DNA of 57,473 bases, taken from the NCBI RefSeq assembly GCF_003428695.1, contig NZ_QURH01000037.1, positions 1 through 57,473 on the forward strand, in the 5' to 3' direction. The notes below the pieces were generated by a model. It was not told where the DNA came from and searched no databases. It saw only the letters and a list, made by a program, of their open reading frames with translations. Source of the stretch: Actinomadura logoneensis. Its GTDB lineage: Bacteria > Actinomycetota > Actinomycetes > Streptosporangiales > Streptosporangiaceae. The position numbers were made by a program, and so were the translations under genes. Positions 17,244-24,995 of the stretch are shown here, piece after piece (the first letter of the stretch is position 1; each line of letters opens with the position of its first letter).

Positions 17244-17282
17244 GGGCCGTGGCGTCCCGAAGAACCCGGGACGCCACGGCCC
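17244..17282 (+). terminator. hairpin after the SDR fragment
   Basis: Perfect 16-bp arms (GGGCCGTGGCGTCCCG and its complement) with a 7-base loop, 18 bases after the SDR fragment stop. It appears to be the intact terminator of the deleted gene. Confidence 0.75.
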
Positions 17283-17573
17283 GCCCCCGTCCGGCCCGGC
17301 CGCGGACTGCGCCCCCGGAACGCGCGCCGGGCGATGTGGGGGCTTGAGGAGCCCCCTCACGCTTGTCGGCCGACGAGGGCTGGGCGAAGCCGAGCTTGGC
17401 GGCGCGGCGAGGCACCGCGGTCGGACTGGCGGGCGAGCGAAGTAAGGACTGCGGGCAGCCAGCGGCCCTTGATGCTCCACCGGCGCTCCGCCCCAGGACA
17501 CTGACGCTCTTCTCGAGGACGGCTTCTGGGGCGATTGCTGGACGGGATCGCAGGCGGGCGGCCCTCAGGCCGG

Positions 17574-18113
17574 TCAGGCCAGGACGTAGCCGAGGCGGCC
17601 CTCGACGACGAGCTTGCCGGGGGTGGGACGGCCCTCGCAGTCCGAGCGGAAGGAGACGAAGTGCTCCGAGTGGGAGCCGGTCGGGATGGAGCAGCGGTAG
17701 ATCGGCTTGACCTTCACACCCTTGGGCGGCTTGAGGTACACGTAGCCGATGCGGCCCAAGTAAACGCTCTTGGGGCTTTCGCAGTCCGCACGCGCGGACA
17801 CGAACTGGTCCAGAAGGACGTAACCGTTGAGGCAGCTGTAGAGCGCCCTGGTGCCGCTGGCGCGCTGGGCCAGGATGCGGAACGTCCCCTCCCGGCGGTA
17901 CAGCGGGCCGGGTGCGGCGGCGGTGGTCACCCAGTGCTTGGCCTGCGCGCCACCGAAGTAACGCACCAGCGTGAGCGTCTTGGGAGCGGCGGAGGTCGCC
18001 GCGACGGGAGCCACCTTGGTCGCATGCGCGTCGCCGGATCCGGCGAGCGCCACTCCGCCGGTGACCGCGAGCGCAGCGCACGCCGCCCCGGCCACGACGA
18101 GCTTCGTTCTCAT
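17574..18113 (-). CDS. secreted protein with DUF5648-like repeats
   Basis: A 179-residue exported protein. The signal peptide is MRTKLVVAGAACAALAVTGG with cleavage near residue 30 (DAHA). The mature part has repeated motifs of the type LVRYFGGAQAKHWVTT, ALYSCLNGYVLLDQFVSARADCE and PIYRCSIPTGSHSEHFVSFRSDCEG, each ending near LGYVYL or LGYVLA. This resembles the DUF5648-like beta-rich repeat found in secreted actinobacterial proteins and lysozyme-associated modules, probably with paired cysteines forming disulfides. No catalytic residues are evident, so it may bind carbohydrate or the cell wall. It is divergent from the streptogrisin-like protease gene across about 420 bases. Confidence 0.75.
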   Translation of the reverse strand: MRTKLVVAGAACAALAVTGGVALAGSGDAHATKVAPVAATSAAPKTLTLVRYFGGAQAKHWVTTAAAPGPLYRREGTFRILAQRASGTRALYSCLNGYVLLDQFVSARADCESPKSVYLGRIGYVYLKPPKGVKVKPIYRCSIPTGSHSEHFVSFRSDCEGRPTPGKLVVEGRLGYVLA

Positions 18114-18531
18114 TCAGCAGCGCCCTTGGCTGATCAAAGTGGTGAGAGGACGCCAGACAGTCCCACAAACGAGGGCGCGCGACACCACCTGGAAGAATCA
18201 CTCACACGCATTGCACGGGAGACCGCAAGCAATGCACACCTCGGGGGACTGCTGCGCTACGGCGGGCCGACTGGCCACTGGGGTGCGGAGTCGACGCGGT
18301 GTGAACGTAGGTGGGACGGCGGCGGCGGGTGAGACGGGCCTGGCCTGATGAGGCCATCGGTTGACCACTCCGCCAGAAAACGCATCACCGCCTCCTGACT
18401 TGCGTATTTGCTACACACGCGAACAGTTGTCACGCTCGGTCCACCAATCCTCACCGGAACGGCGTTGATCTCTTTCTCCGTGCCTTGATTCACTTGAGCC
18501 CATCAACACGTCGGGGGGCTGAAGGGGGATT
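18114..18531. other. divergent promoter region
   Basis: About 420 bases between two divergently transcribed secreted-protein genes, relatively A/T-rich at 18380-18530. It must hold both promoters. A good Shine-Dalgarno (GAAGGGGGATT) precedes the protease ATG. I see no repeats or small genes with support. Confidence 0.5.
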
Positions 18532-19791
18532 ATGCGACTCAAGGCTGCATTGACTTCACTCATCATGACCGCAGCACTGGCCTCGGCCACCGGGCCGGCC
18601 GCGCTCGCCACACAAGAAGCACCTCGGACGCAATCAGTCGTCGTAGTTGTGCAACCCGCGAAGACCCGGCCGGCGAAGCCGTCGCCCGCCGAACTGGAGG
18701 ACCTGAGGCTCGTCGCGCAGAGCGACGGAATCAGTTTCAAGGAGGCGGTCCGACGCTGGGGTTGGCAAAACGCTTTCCTGGAAGTCGCCGACAAGCTACA
18801 GGCCAAGCATCCGGGGATCTATTCGGGATCTGAGATCACCGGGGAGGGCAGCGGAGCGTGGATCGGCTTCAAGGGCGCGATCCCGGCCGAAGCTGTCACC
18901 CTGGCGCGCACGCTGCCGGTGCCAGTGAAGCTCATCGGGAACAAGGGATTCTCCGAGAAGGAGTTGAAGGACGCCACCTTCGACAACTTCTCCCGCGTCG
19001 CCGACAATGCCGACGTCGACACGGCCGAGGGCGGGTACGAGATCACCAGCGGAGCGATCAACATCGTCGCGAGTCCACGCGCGCGCCTGGACAAGGCCGG
19101 ACGCCAACGGCTGCTCTCCCGCCTCCAGCCCGTCAGGAGCCGGGCCGGCTCCACGATCACCGTCAGTGTCAGCCTCGCCCGTGAGGTGGAAGGCGGCCCG
19201 AAGGTGAACATGCACGGAGGCGGTTTCCTCAATGGATACGGCTACTGCACCGCAGGCTTCACCGTTCGAAGGGGCAAGACCCGCGGCATTGCCACCGCCC
19301 ATCACTGTTCATCGGGGAACCCGAGATTCCAGTACTACAATCACGATCACCGAGGGCGGTACACGAACATCTCCCTCCGCGGCTCACACGGTGGTCGTTA
19401 CGGCGACATGGCGTGGTATTCCACGGGCAGCTACAAGGCTGTTCCGTGGTTCTACTACACGGCATACAAGACTCGTAAGGTCAACCTGTACAGGTGGCCC
19501 CAGGCAGGTCAGAAGATCTGCAACTACGGCCGCACCACCGGCGCCAAGTGCACCAAGGTCTACAAGAACGGGCAGTGCGTCAAGTGGTCGGGGCTGCCAA
19601 AATACTGTGGCCTGACCGCCGTCACCAACGAGCCGACGAAGCCGGGTGACAGCGGCGGCCCCTGGTACTGGGGGAACGACGCGTACGGTCTCCTCTCCGG
19701 CTCCAAGCGCATCATGTTCAAGACGCGCGACCTCTTCACCCCCGTGGCGGGAATGTACGAGGCCATGGGCGTCTCCGTCGCCCTGTCCTAA
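18532..19791 (+). CDS. secreted S1-family (streptogrisin-like) serine protease with propeptide
   Basis: A 419-residue preproenzyme. The signal peptide ends near residue 26 (AALATQ). A long pro-region (about 30-220) contains helix/strand segments such as LARTLPVPVKLIGNKGFS, as in actinobacterial alpha-lytic/streptogrisin zymogens that fold with the help of the propeptide. The mature protease begins near GGGFLNGYGYCTAGFTVRRG. The triad is His258 in ATAHHC, Asp292 in YGDMAWY and Ser374 in KPGDSGGPW. Cysteine pairs flank the His (YCT..HHC) and the loop at GQKICNY..AKCTK. The enzyme would act outside the cell in protein breakdown or surface processing. A strong hairpin follows the stop. Confidence 0.9.
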   Translation: MRLKAALTSLIMTAALASATGPAALATQEAPRTQSVVVVVQPAKTRPAKPSPAELEDLRLVAQSDGISFKEAVRRWGWQNAFLEVADKLQAKHPGIYSGSEITGEGSGAWIGFKGAIPAEAVTLARTLPVPVKLIGNKGFSEKELKDATFDNFSRVADNADVDTAEGGYEITSGAINIVASPRARLDKAGRQRLLSRLQPVRSRAGSTITVSVSLAREVEGGPKVNMHGGGFLNGYGYCTAGFTVRRGKTRGIATAHHCSSGNPRFQYYNHDHRGRYTNISLRGSHGGRYGDMAWYSTGSYKAVPWFYYTAYKTRKVNLYRWPQAGQKICNYGRTTGAKCTKVYKNGQCVKWSGLPKYCGLTAVTNEPTKPGDSGGPWYWGNDAYGLLSGSKRIMFKTRDLFTPVAGMYEAMGVSVALS

Positions 19792-19810
19792 GCTTCCCGG
19801 TTACAAGAAC

Positions 19811-19851
19811 GTCCCACAGGGCCGCCCCATCATGGGGCCGCCCTGTGGGAC
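19811..19851 (+). terminator. terminator of the S1 protease gene
   Basis: A long hairpin with GTCCCACAGGGC arms and a further GCCCCAT/ATGGGGC inner stem, one C/G mismatch between them, 20 bases after the stop. It also lies just before the lipoprotein gene, so that gene probably has its own promoter or depends on readthrough. Confidence 0.85.
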
Positions 19852-19871
19852 TTACCTCGCAGGAGTCCGAG

Positions 19872-20300
19872 ATGAAGACCCCATGGGCGATGGCCGCCGC
19901 CGTAACGCTGCTTCTGACGACCTCCGCATGCGGTGGAGGTAAGGGCGTGAACTCCGCAGGGGACGATCCGCGCATCCTGGTCCACCATGGTTACGGAAAC
20001 GACTGGCCCAAGATCATGTATGTCGGGGAACTCGTCTACGACTCCGCTGGCCGCTGCCTGCATTTCAGGTCCGAGTCCGGAGAGACCAAGGCCCCTGTGT
20101 GGCCAGAGGGCACCAAGCCCGTCCTCAAGGGCGATAAGCGCGGCGTCAAAATTCCTGGATTCGGTGAACTGCTCGAAGGCGAGAAGTTCAACACCGGAGG
20201 CGCCGGAGCCGCCGAGCAGACACCGAAGAATCTTCCTTCCTCATGCATCCCCAAGGGGGGAACCATCGTTTTCAACGCTGATGTCAAGCGGCAGAGGTAG
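19872..20300 (+). CDS. putative lipoprotein, function unknown
   Basis: A 142-residue protein from the ATG at 19872 (AGGAG seven bases upstream). The signal MKTPWAMAAAVTLLLTTSAC ends in a lipobox with Cys20 as the expected acylation site, followed by GGG. The mature part (VGELVYDSAGRCLHF..KPVLKGDKRGVKIPGFGELLEGEKF) has one disulfide candidate pair, R-C-L and SSCIPKGG, and an ending INFNADV-like strand (TIVFNADVKRQR). It resembles small actinobacterial lipoproteins with a single beta domain, but I cannot name a family. A nearby upstream ATG at 19845 would add nine residues before the signal and is less likely. Confidence 0.75.
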   Translation: MKTPWAMAAAVTLLLTTSACGGGKGVNSAGDDPRILVHHGYGNDWPKIMYVGELVYDSAGRCLHFRSESGETKAPVWPEGTKPVLKGDKRGVKIPGFGELLEGEKFNTGGAGAAEQTPKNLPSSCIPKGGTIVFNADVKRQR

Positions 20301-20615
20301 CCCTTGGGGCGGAGGGCGGCGCGGTAGACGGGGGTGAGGGGTTCGGTGCGCAAGCGACAGGCGATGTCGGTGGGGACGGGACGGCTCGGGGCCCCGGTGA
20401 CGTGGTCTCTGGGGCATCGGAAGCGTCATTGGTGTCGCGTAGTGGTGACGTCAGCCTGGTGGCGAGACCGCCGGCCGAGATGGGCCGGGGGCGCGGCGGG
20501 CCGTTGAGCACGACAAGGGTGGGTCCAGCCCCACCCTTCCGTGTGTCCAGCCATATACCGGACCGCGCGGGCGCTCCATAGCTTTTGAGGTCCCAGCGAA
20601 AGAAGGCGAAGGACC
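20301..20615. other. intergenic region with a small hairpin
   Basis: About 315 bases with no supported gene. A 9-bp hairpin (AAGGGTGGG with its complement) at 20515-20538 could be a weak terminator of the lipoprotein gene or part of the 5' region of the following membrane protein gene. Confidence 0.45.
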
Positions 20616-21068
20616 ATGGCTGACTCCGGCGAAACCACCACCGCGAACGACACCACCTCGGCGACCGAGGGGGGCGGCGAGACGCGCGTCCCCGAGGGGT
20701 TCGCCACAGTGAAGAAGTACGTTGTGCTGTACGGGGCGGTCAATGCCATCACTCTGGGGACGGTCGCGGTGATGGCGTCCACGGGCCACGAAGCGTCCTC
20801 GTTCATGTGGATTCGCGGAGTCGTCCTCTTGGTGGCCGCGCCGGTGCTCTACCGGATGGTCGTCCGAGCGGCGCAGGGATCGGCCAAGGCGTTCGAGCGT
20901 GTGCGCACTGTGTCGACCGTCCTTCCCGTCGCGATCGTCGCCGTCGATCTGGTTCCCGGGCTCTGCCCGCCCTGGTACGCCGTCCTCCAGGGCCTGTCCG
21001 CCCTGGCCTTGGTCGGTGTCGCCGTTCTTACCCGCACGCGCGCTCGAACTGACCGCTTCGTCGGGTGA
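20616..21068 (+). CDS. small integral membrane protein, function unknown
   Basis: A 150-residue protein. The first 30 residues are hydrophilic (Thr/Glu/Gly-rich) and are followed by four likely membrane helices: YVVLYGAVNAITLGTVAVMA, FMWIRGVVLLVAAPVLYRMV, VSTVLPVAIVAVDLVPGL and YAVLQGLSALALVGVAVL. The C-terminus is basic (RTRARTDRF), consistent with a cytoplasmic end. No catalytic motif is visible. It converges on the leftward membrane glycosyltransferase-like gene with only nine bases between the stops, so they are separate units. Confidence 0.75.
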   Translation: MADSGETTTANDTTSATEGGGETRVPEGFATVKKYVVLYGAVNAITLGTVAVMASTGHEASSFMWIRGVVLLVAAPVLYRMVVRAAQGSAKAFERVRTVSTVLPVAIVAVDLVPGLCPPWYAVLQGLSALALVGVAVLTRTRARTDRFVG

Positions 21069-21077
21069 CGGGACGGG

Positions 21078-23522
21078 TCACCATTCGGAGAGGACCAGGG
21101 CTTGGACGAGCAGGGCGGATATCGCTTGGGCGGCGAGCCATCCTCGTGCGGGCGGACGGAGGTCGCTCGCCGCCGGCAGGAGCCACGCGGCGAACGGTAG
21201 CCAGATGCGTTCGACCTCGCCTTTCGTCACGCCCGCCACGTCCAGGCTGAGGACGGCGATGAGGGCAGCAGCGGCGAGGAGGAAGACCGGCTCTTCGCGC
21301 ACCTTCCGCCGCGCCGCTATGCCGCGTTTGAGTAGCAAGGGCAGGACGGACGCCACGGCCGGTCCGGTGAGGATGCCGAGGACGGCGACGTCCGCGACCA
21401 GGAAGTAGGGGTAGGAGCGGCGCGCGGACCCGCCGCTGACGAGGTATGTGTCGAGTGTGGCGCGCACACCGTCCGGCCACCAGAAGCCGCCCAGGGTGAG
21501 GGCCGTGGGGATCACCGCGAGTCCGAGCGTCATCAGGATCCAGAACCTTGCCGGTGGACGGGTTATCCACAGAACGGCGCTCGGGAGGGCCAGGAGGGGG
21601 AGGAGTCCGTAGCTTAGGAAGGGCAGGGCGCCGAGCAGGACGCCACCGATCAGTGGCCGGCGCATCGCAAGGAACGCGACGCCCCAGGCCCCGACGCCGA
21701 GGAAGAACGCGTCCATGGACGTCGCGATCCAGAGCGAGAGAGGAGACAGCACCAGGAAGGGCAGCGCCCGCCGCGCGATCTGTTCACCGGCGACGATCCG
21801 GACCGTCAGTGCGATGGCCACCGCCGCCGACGCTCCAACGCCGATGATCAGCAGCGCCGGCCAGAGCGTCCCGTGCAGGCCCACCGCGTCCAGCGCCCAG
21901 AACACCAGCGTCGGCAACGGCGGATGCCCGCGGACGTGCGTCGGGTAGGCATGCAGCTCGGCGGTGAACGTACGCAGCCAGCGCAGCGGGTGATCGCCGA
22001 CCGCCGCCAGTCCCGCCGGATACTCGGTCGGTGCGTCCAGGGGGCGCGCCAGTGCCTTCGGGCCGTCGCTGACCGACAGCGCCACGGCCCAGCCGACCGC
22101 CATGCCCCACGACACCACGAGGAGGAGCCGCCACCGGATCGCACGAACGACACCCGGCAGGACCGCGACCGCCACGGCCGCATACCCGACCGCCAGAGCC
22201 ATCTGCCAGGTGAGGAGTCGCGCCTTGGCGTGCAGAGGCGGCAGGGCATCCTCCGTGGCCGCCCCCGCCCGCCGCATCACCTCACCGACGACGAACGCTC
22301 CGACGATCAGCGCCGCCCAGACGCCGATCCCCCAAACGGCACTCCGGCGCAGCCTCCGCACGCCAACTGGCCCCGCAGGCCTTTGGTGTCTTGGGAGATC
22401 GTCTGGTCCTTGTTCCTGCGGGTCCGGTGGCGCTTGCGCCTCTCGCCAGCTGAGATGACGACGCGTCCCCTGGGACTCTCCGATGCCGTCCAGCTCCGCC
22501 AGGTCTTGTCGGTTCCTCACAGCGAGAACAACCCGTAGGCCACGCCGACCTACTGGCTCGCCGGGGCCACGCACGACTGTCGAGGCCGGTTGCTTACGCG
22601 CCCCCTGAAGCTGCCTTGGCTCGCGTGGGCGCTGCGGCTCTTCTGGCTCGCGCAGGTCGCCTGATCCATGTCTGCCGCCCGCCCCCGCACCCGGACCCGC
22701 ACCCGCACCCGCACCGGGAAAGGCACCAGGCTCGCGCAAGCGCTGTGACTCTTCCGGGCCGCTCATATCGGCTGGTTCGCGTTCACCACCCGCGCCCAGA
22801 AAAGCCCCTGCCTCGCGGGGGCGCCGGGCCCCTTCCGGGCCACGCCCATCGGCTGGTCCGCGTTCGCCGCCCCCGCCCATACCCGCAGAGGCACCAGGCT
22901 TGGGCGAGCGCTGTGACTCTTCCGCGCCGCGCGCGACACCTGTTCCGTATGCGCCACCCGCCCCCCGAAAGGCACCAGGCTCGTGCGGGCGCCGGGATTC
23001 TTCCGGGCCGCGCATCTCGGCTGATCCACGTCCGCCATCCACGCCCAGAAAGGCCACTGGCTCGCGTGGGCGCCGGGCCCCTTCCGGGCCGCGCATGCCG
23101 CCTGGTTCACGTTCGTCACCTGAGCCCTCAAATGCCATTGGGTCGCGGGGGCGCTGTGGCTCTTCCGGGCCGCGCACGTCGGCTGGTTCGCGTTCACCAC
23201 CCGCGCCCTGAAAAGCTGCTGGCTCGCGTGGGCGCCGGGCCCCTTCCGGGCCGCGTATGTCGCCTGATCCATGTCCGCCACCCTGACCCGGTACCGGAAC
23301 CGGAAGGGCACCAGACTCGCGTGGGCGCTGCGGCTCTTCTGGCTCGCGCAGGTCGCCTGATCTCCGTTCGTCACCCGTGCTTTGAAAGGCCACTGGTTCG
23401 CTCGGGTGCCGGGACCGCTCTGGTTTGCGCATGTCGGCGGGTTCTCTGGGACTCGCTGCGCCTTCACCGTCGTCTGACCTCGTCTTGTTCATTCCACGGT
23501 GTGGGGAGCTGTGTTCAGTCAT
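21078..23522 (-). CDS. membrane glycosyltransferase-like protein with a repetitive N-terminal extension
   Basis: The C-terminal half (about 450 residues) is a polytopic membrane protein with some 10-12 helices. Features such as an early extracytoplasmic loop containing HPLRWLRTFTAELHAYPTH then VRGHPPLPTLVFWALDAVGL recall GT-C type transferases that use lipid-linked sugars (PMT/ArnT or GT87-like), although the usual acidic catalytic pair is not obvious. The N-terminal about 300 residues are ten degenerate 27-residue repeats of the type REPADMRGPEEPQRPREPGAF, Arg/Glu/Pro-rich and probably disordered. The start is uncertain: I use ATG 23522, while ATG 23492 and 23636 are in frame. It follows the epimerase/glycosyltransferase/TIGR04282 operon on the same strand, suggesting a role in surface glycan synthesis. 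Confidence 0.65.
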   Translation of the reverse strand: MTEHSSPHRGMNKTRSDDGEGAASPREPADMRKPERSRHPSEPVAFQSTGDERRSGDLREPEEPQRPRESGALPVPVPGQGGGHGSGDIRGPEGARRPREPAAFQGAGGEREPADVRGPEEPQRPRDPMAFEGSGDEREPGGMRGPEGARRPREPVAFLGVDGGRGSAEMRGPEESRRPHEPGAFRGAGGAYGTGVARGAEESQRSPKPGASAGMGGGGERGPADGRGPEGARRPREAGAFLGAGGEREPADMSGPEESQRLREPGAFPGAGAGAGPGAGAGGRHGSGDLREPEEPQRPREPRQLQGARKQPASTVVRGPGEPVGRRGLRVVLAVRNRQDLAELDGIGESQGTRRHLSWREAQAPPDPQEQGPDDLPRHQRPAGPVGVRRLRRSAVWGIGVWAALIVGAFVVGEVMRRAGAATEDALPPLHAKARLLTWQMALAVGYAAVAVAVLPGVVRAIRWRLLLVVSWGMAVGWAVALSVSDGPKALARPLDAPTEYPAGLAAVGDHPLRWLRTFTAELHAYPTHVRGHPPLPTLVFWALDAVGLHGTLWPALLIIGVGASAAVAIALTVRIVAGEQIARRALPFLVLSPLSLWIATSMDAFFLGVGAWGVAFLAMRRPLIGGVLLGALPFLSYGLLPLLALPSAVLWITRPPARFWILMTLGLAVIPTALTLGGFWWPDGVRATLDTYLVSGGSARRSYPYFLVADVAVLGILTGPAVASVLPLLLKRGIAARRKVREEPVFLLAAAALIAVLSLDVAGVTKGEVERIWLPFAAWLLPAASDLRPPARGWLAAQAISALLVQALVLSEW
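22600..23447 (-). repeat. ten copies of an 81-bp coding repeat
   Basis: Ten degenerate units, mostly 27 codons each, encode variants of REPADVRGPEEPQRPREPGAFQGAGGE. Two units are lengthened by PGAGAGAG-like or VPVPGQG inserts. DNA copies keep long blocks such as CTTCCGGGCCGCGCA, so the array has probably expanded by recombination. Confidence 0.8.
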
Positions 23523-23749
23523 CTGATTCGCCTTGTGCCTGTTGGTCAGCGTCCAGTCCCGTCGAGCGCGGGGTGTGTTTCCGATGCTTGTCACCGGGTG
23601 CAGTAGCGCTTTCGCGAAGCGTTTTGCGGGCGGCATCAGCCCGGCCGTCCGTCGTCGGGTCCCCCGTCGTCCGGTCGGCCGTCGCCCAGTCCCACGTCAT
23701 TCCGCCGTCCGTCATGAAGGCACTCGTCGTCCGGTCACCCGTCACCCAG

Positions 23750-24652
23750 CTATCCGTCCTCCAGCCGCCTGTCCTCCAGCCGCCCGTCGTCCGGTCGGCC
23801 GCCATGAGGGCGGCCGTCGTCCAGTCGCCTCTCGTTCGGTCGGCCGCTGTTCGGTCGGCTGCTGGCCGGTTGATCGCTGGACGGTTTGTGCCTGGCGCGG
23901 TGCCTTTCAGTTGGGGGTTTCTCGGTTGGGCGTTCGGTGATTGGGGGGCTTGGCTTTGGGTGGTTTTGGGTGCACTGGGGACGTGCGATCAGGGGGCGGG
24001 GCAGCCGTTGCCAAGGGAGCGCTGCCGCTACCAGGACTGTGGTCACGGCGATCAGCAGATTGGGGAGGTAGTGCAGGGGCAAGACGGACGGATTGTCGGG
24101 ACGGCGGCCGTAGCCAAGAACCAGCGGTAGCGCCACCAGGGTCAACGTGCCTGCCCAGAACATGCCCAGCCGGAATCGCCGCCAGCGTCGCGTCAGCGTT
24201 CCTAGTAGGAGCACGGCCGGGGCGAGTGCGGCGTCGTGCGCCGCCAGGGCACCGCCGAGCCATAGAGCCCAGCCACTCGGCCGCGAGTGCGCCACCACGC
24301 CGGATAGGCCCCACCCGATGAACGCAGCACCTACGGCGTAGGCGGCCCACCGTCCGGCTCTCATGCGTCCCGGTTCCAGGCGTCCTGGTCTCGCGTGTCC
24401 CGGTCTCGCGTGTCCCGGTTCTACACGTCCCGGTCCCGCGCGTCCTGGTCCCGCGCGTCCCGGTTCCGCGCGTCCTGGTCCCGCGCGTCCCGGTTCCACA
24501 CGTCCCAGTTCCACATGTCCCGGTCCCGCGTGTCCCGGTTCCACACGTCCCGGTCCCGCGCGTCCTGGTCCCGCGCGTCCCGGTTCCGCGCGTCCCGCCC
24601 TCACGCTTCCCGCTCTGGCGCCTTCCGCCCTCGCGCGTCCTCGTTTAGTCAT
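23750..24652 (-). CDS. four-helix membrane protein flanked by low-complexity tails
   Basis: A 300-residue reading frame. The core (residues about 97-220) has four hydrophobic segments: RWAAYAVGAAFIGWGLSGVVA, WALWLGGALAAHDAALAPAVLLLG, LGMFWAGTLTLVALPLVLGYG and LLIAVTTVLVAAALP, with a conserved-looking RRPDNPS loop between the last two. The first 96 residues are a GRAGPGRVEPGHAGPG repeat, and the last 75 are Arg/Pro/Asp-rich (ERPTEKPP, DDGRPHGGRP). If translation begins at ATG 24364 (MRAGRWAAY) the N-terminal repeat is not translated; I could not decide from the ribosome binding sites. The family is unknown to me. It lies between the molybdopterin oxidoreductase and the membrane glycosyltransferase-like gene. 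Confidence 0.55.
   Translation of the reverse strand: MTKRGRARAEGARAGSVRAGRAEPGRAGPGRAGPGRVEPGHAGPGHVELGRVEPGRAGPGRAEPGRAGPGRAGPGRVEPGHARPGHARPGRLEPGRMRAGRWAAYAVGAAFIGWGLSGVVAHSRPSGWALWLGGALAAHDAALAPAVLLLGTLTRRWRRFRLGMFWAGTLTLVALPLVLGYGRRPDNPSVLPLHYLPNLLIAVTTVLVAAALPWQRLPRPLIARPQCTQNHPKPSPPITERPTEKPPTERHRARHKPSSDQPASSRPNSGRPNERRLDDGRPHGGRPDDGRLEDRRLEDG
24365..24640 (-). repeat. GC-rich 12-15-bp tandem repeats (GPGRA/EPGRV coding)
   Basis: On the plus strand, units like GCGCGTCCTGGTCCC and GCGCGTCCCGGTTCC alternate about twenty times. In the minus-strand frame they encode a 5-residue period (AGPGR, VEPGH). Whether they are translated depends on the start of the membrane protein gene. Confidence 0.75.
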
Positions 24653-24995
24653 GGGGCCAGTCCTCGGGTTGGCGTCCTCGTCGTTTCGGGGTTGTGATGG
24701 TTCGCGCTTGCCTTCTGGGGTGTGTGGGCGTTGGTGGTGCAGGAAGCGGCGGCGGCTGCGATACCCGGAGTTCGACCGTTTTCCGGCGCGTTGCCGAGGG
24801 CACGACGCGCCAGCGCATGGAGGGGCTGAGTGATGACGTGGACTGCCCTTCGCACCGGGTCGTTGGCGTTGGCGCGAAGGGACGGGGCATGGGCGATCTC
24901 TCGGCCTGATTCGGTGCCGGGTGCTTCGGCATGGTCGTTCATGACAGGGGAGGCATGACCGGTTGGCCGCTGGTGGGTGGTGGTCTTGGTGCCGG
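24653..24995. other. intergenic region, nothing supported
   Basis: About 340 bases between the molybdopterin oxidoreductase and the four-helix membrane protein, both leftward. Minus-strand frames here are Pro/Thr/Arg-rich without family signs. No clear hairpin was seen. Confidence 0.4.

Larger units (their letters stand above)
16856..17573. other. gene-poor region with an SDR fragment
   Basis: About 715 bases. The only recognisable coding sequence is the C-terminal SDR fragment at 17127-17225, with its hairpin at 17244-17282. The rest (16856-17126 and 17283-17573) shows open frames of the shadow type and I see no gene in it. Confidence 0.5.

Noticed and set aside
22600..23450. CRISPR-like array in the repetitive DNA
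   Set aside because: Units are 81 bp, coding and degenerate, without unique spacers between identical repeats; no Cas genes are nearby.
24365..24640. CRISPR or replication iterons
   Set aside because: Short 12-15 bp GC-rich units without spacers, in frame with a protein; no replication gene nearby.
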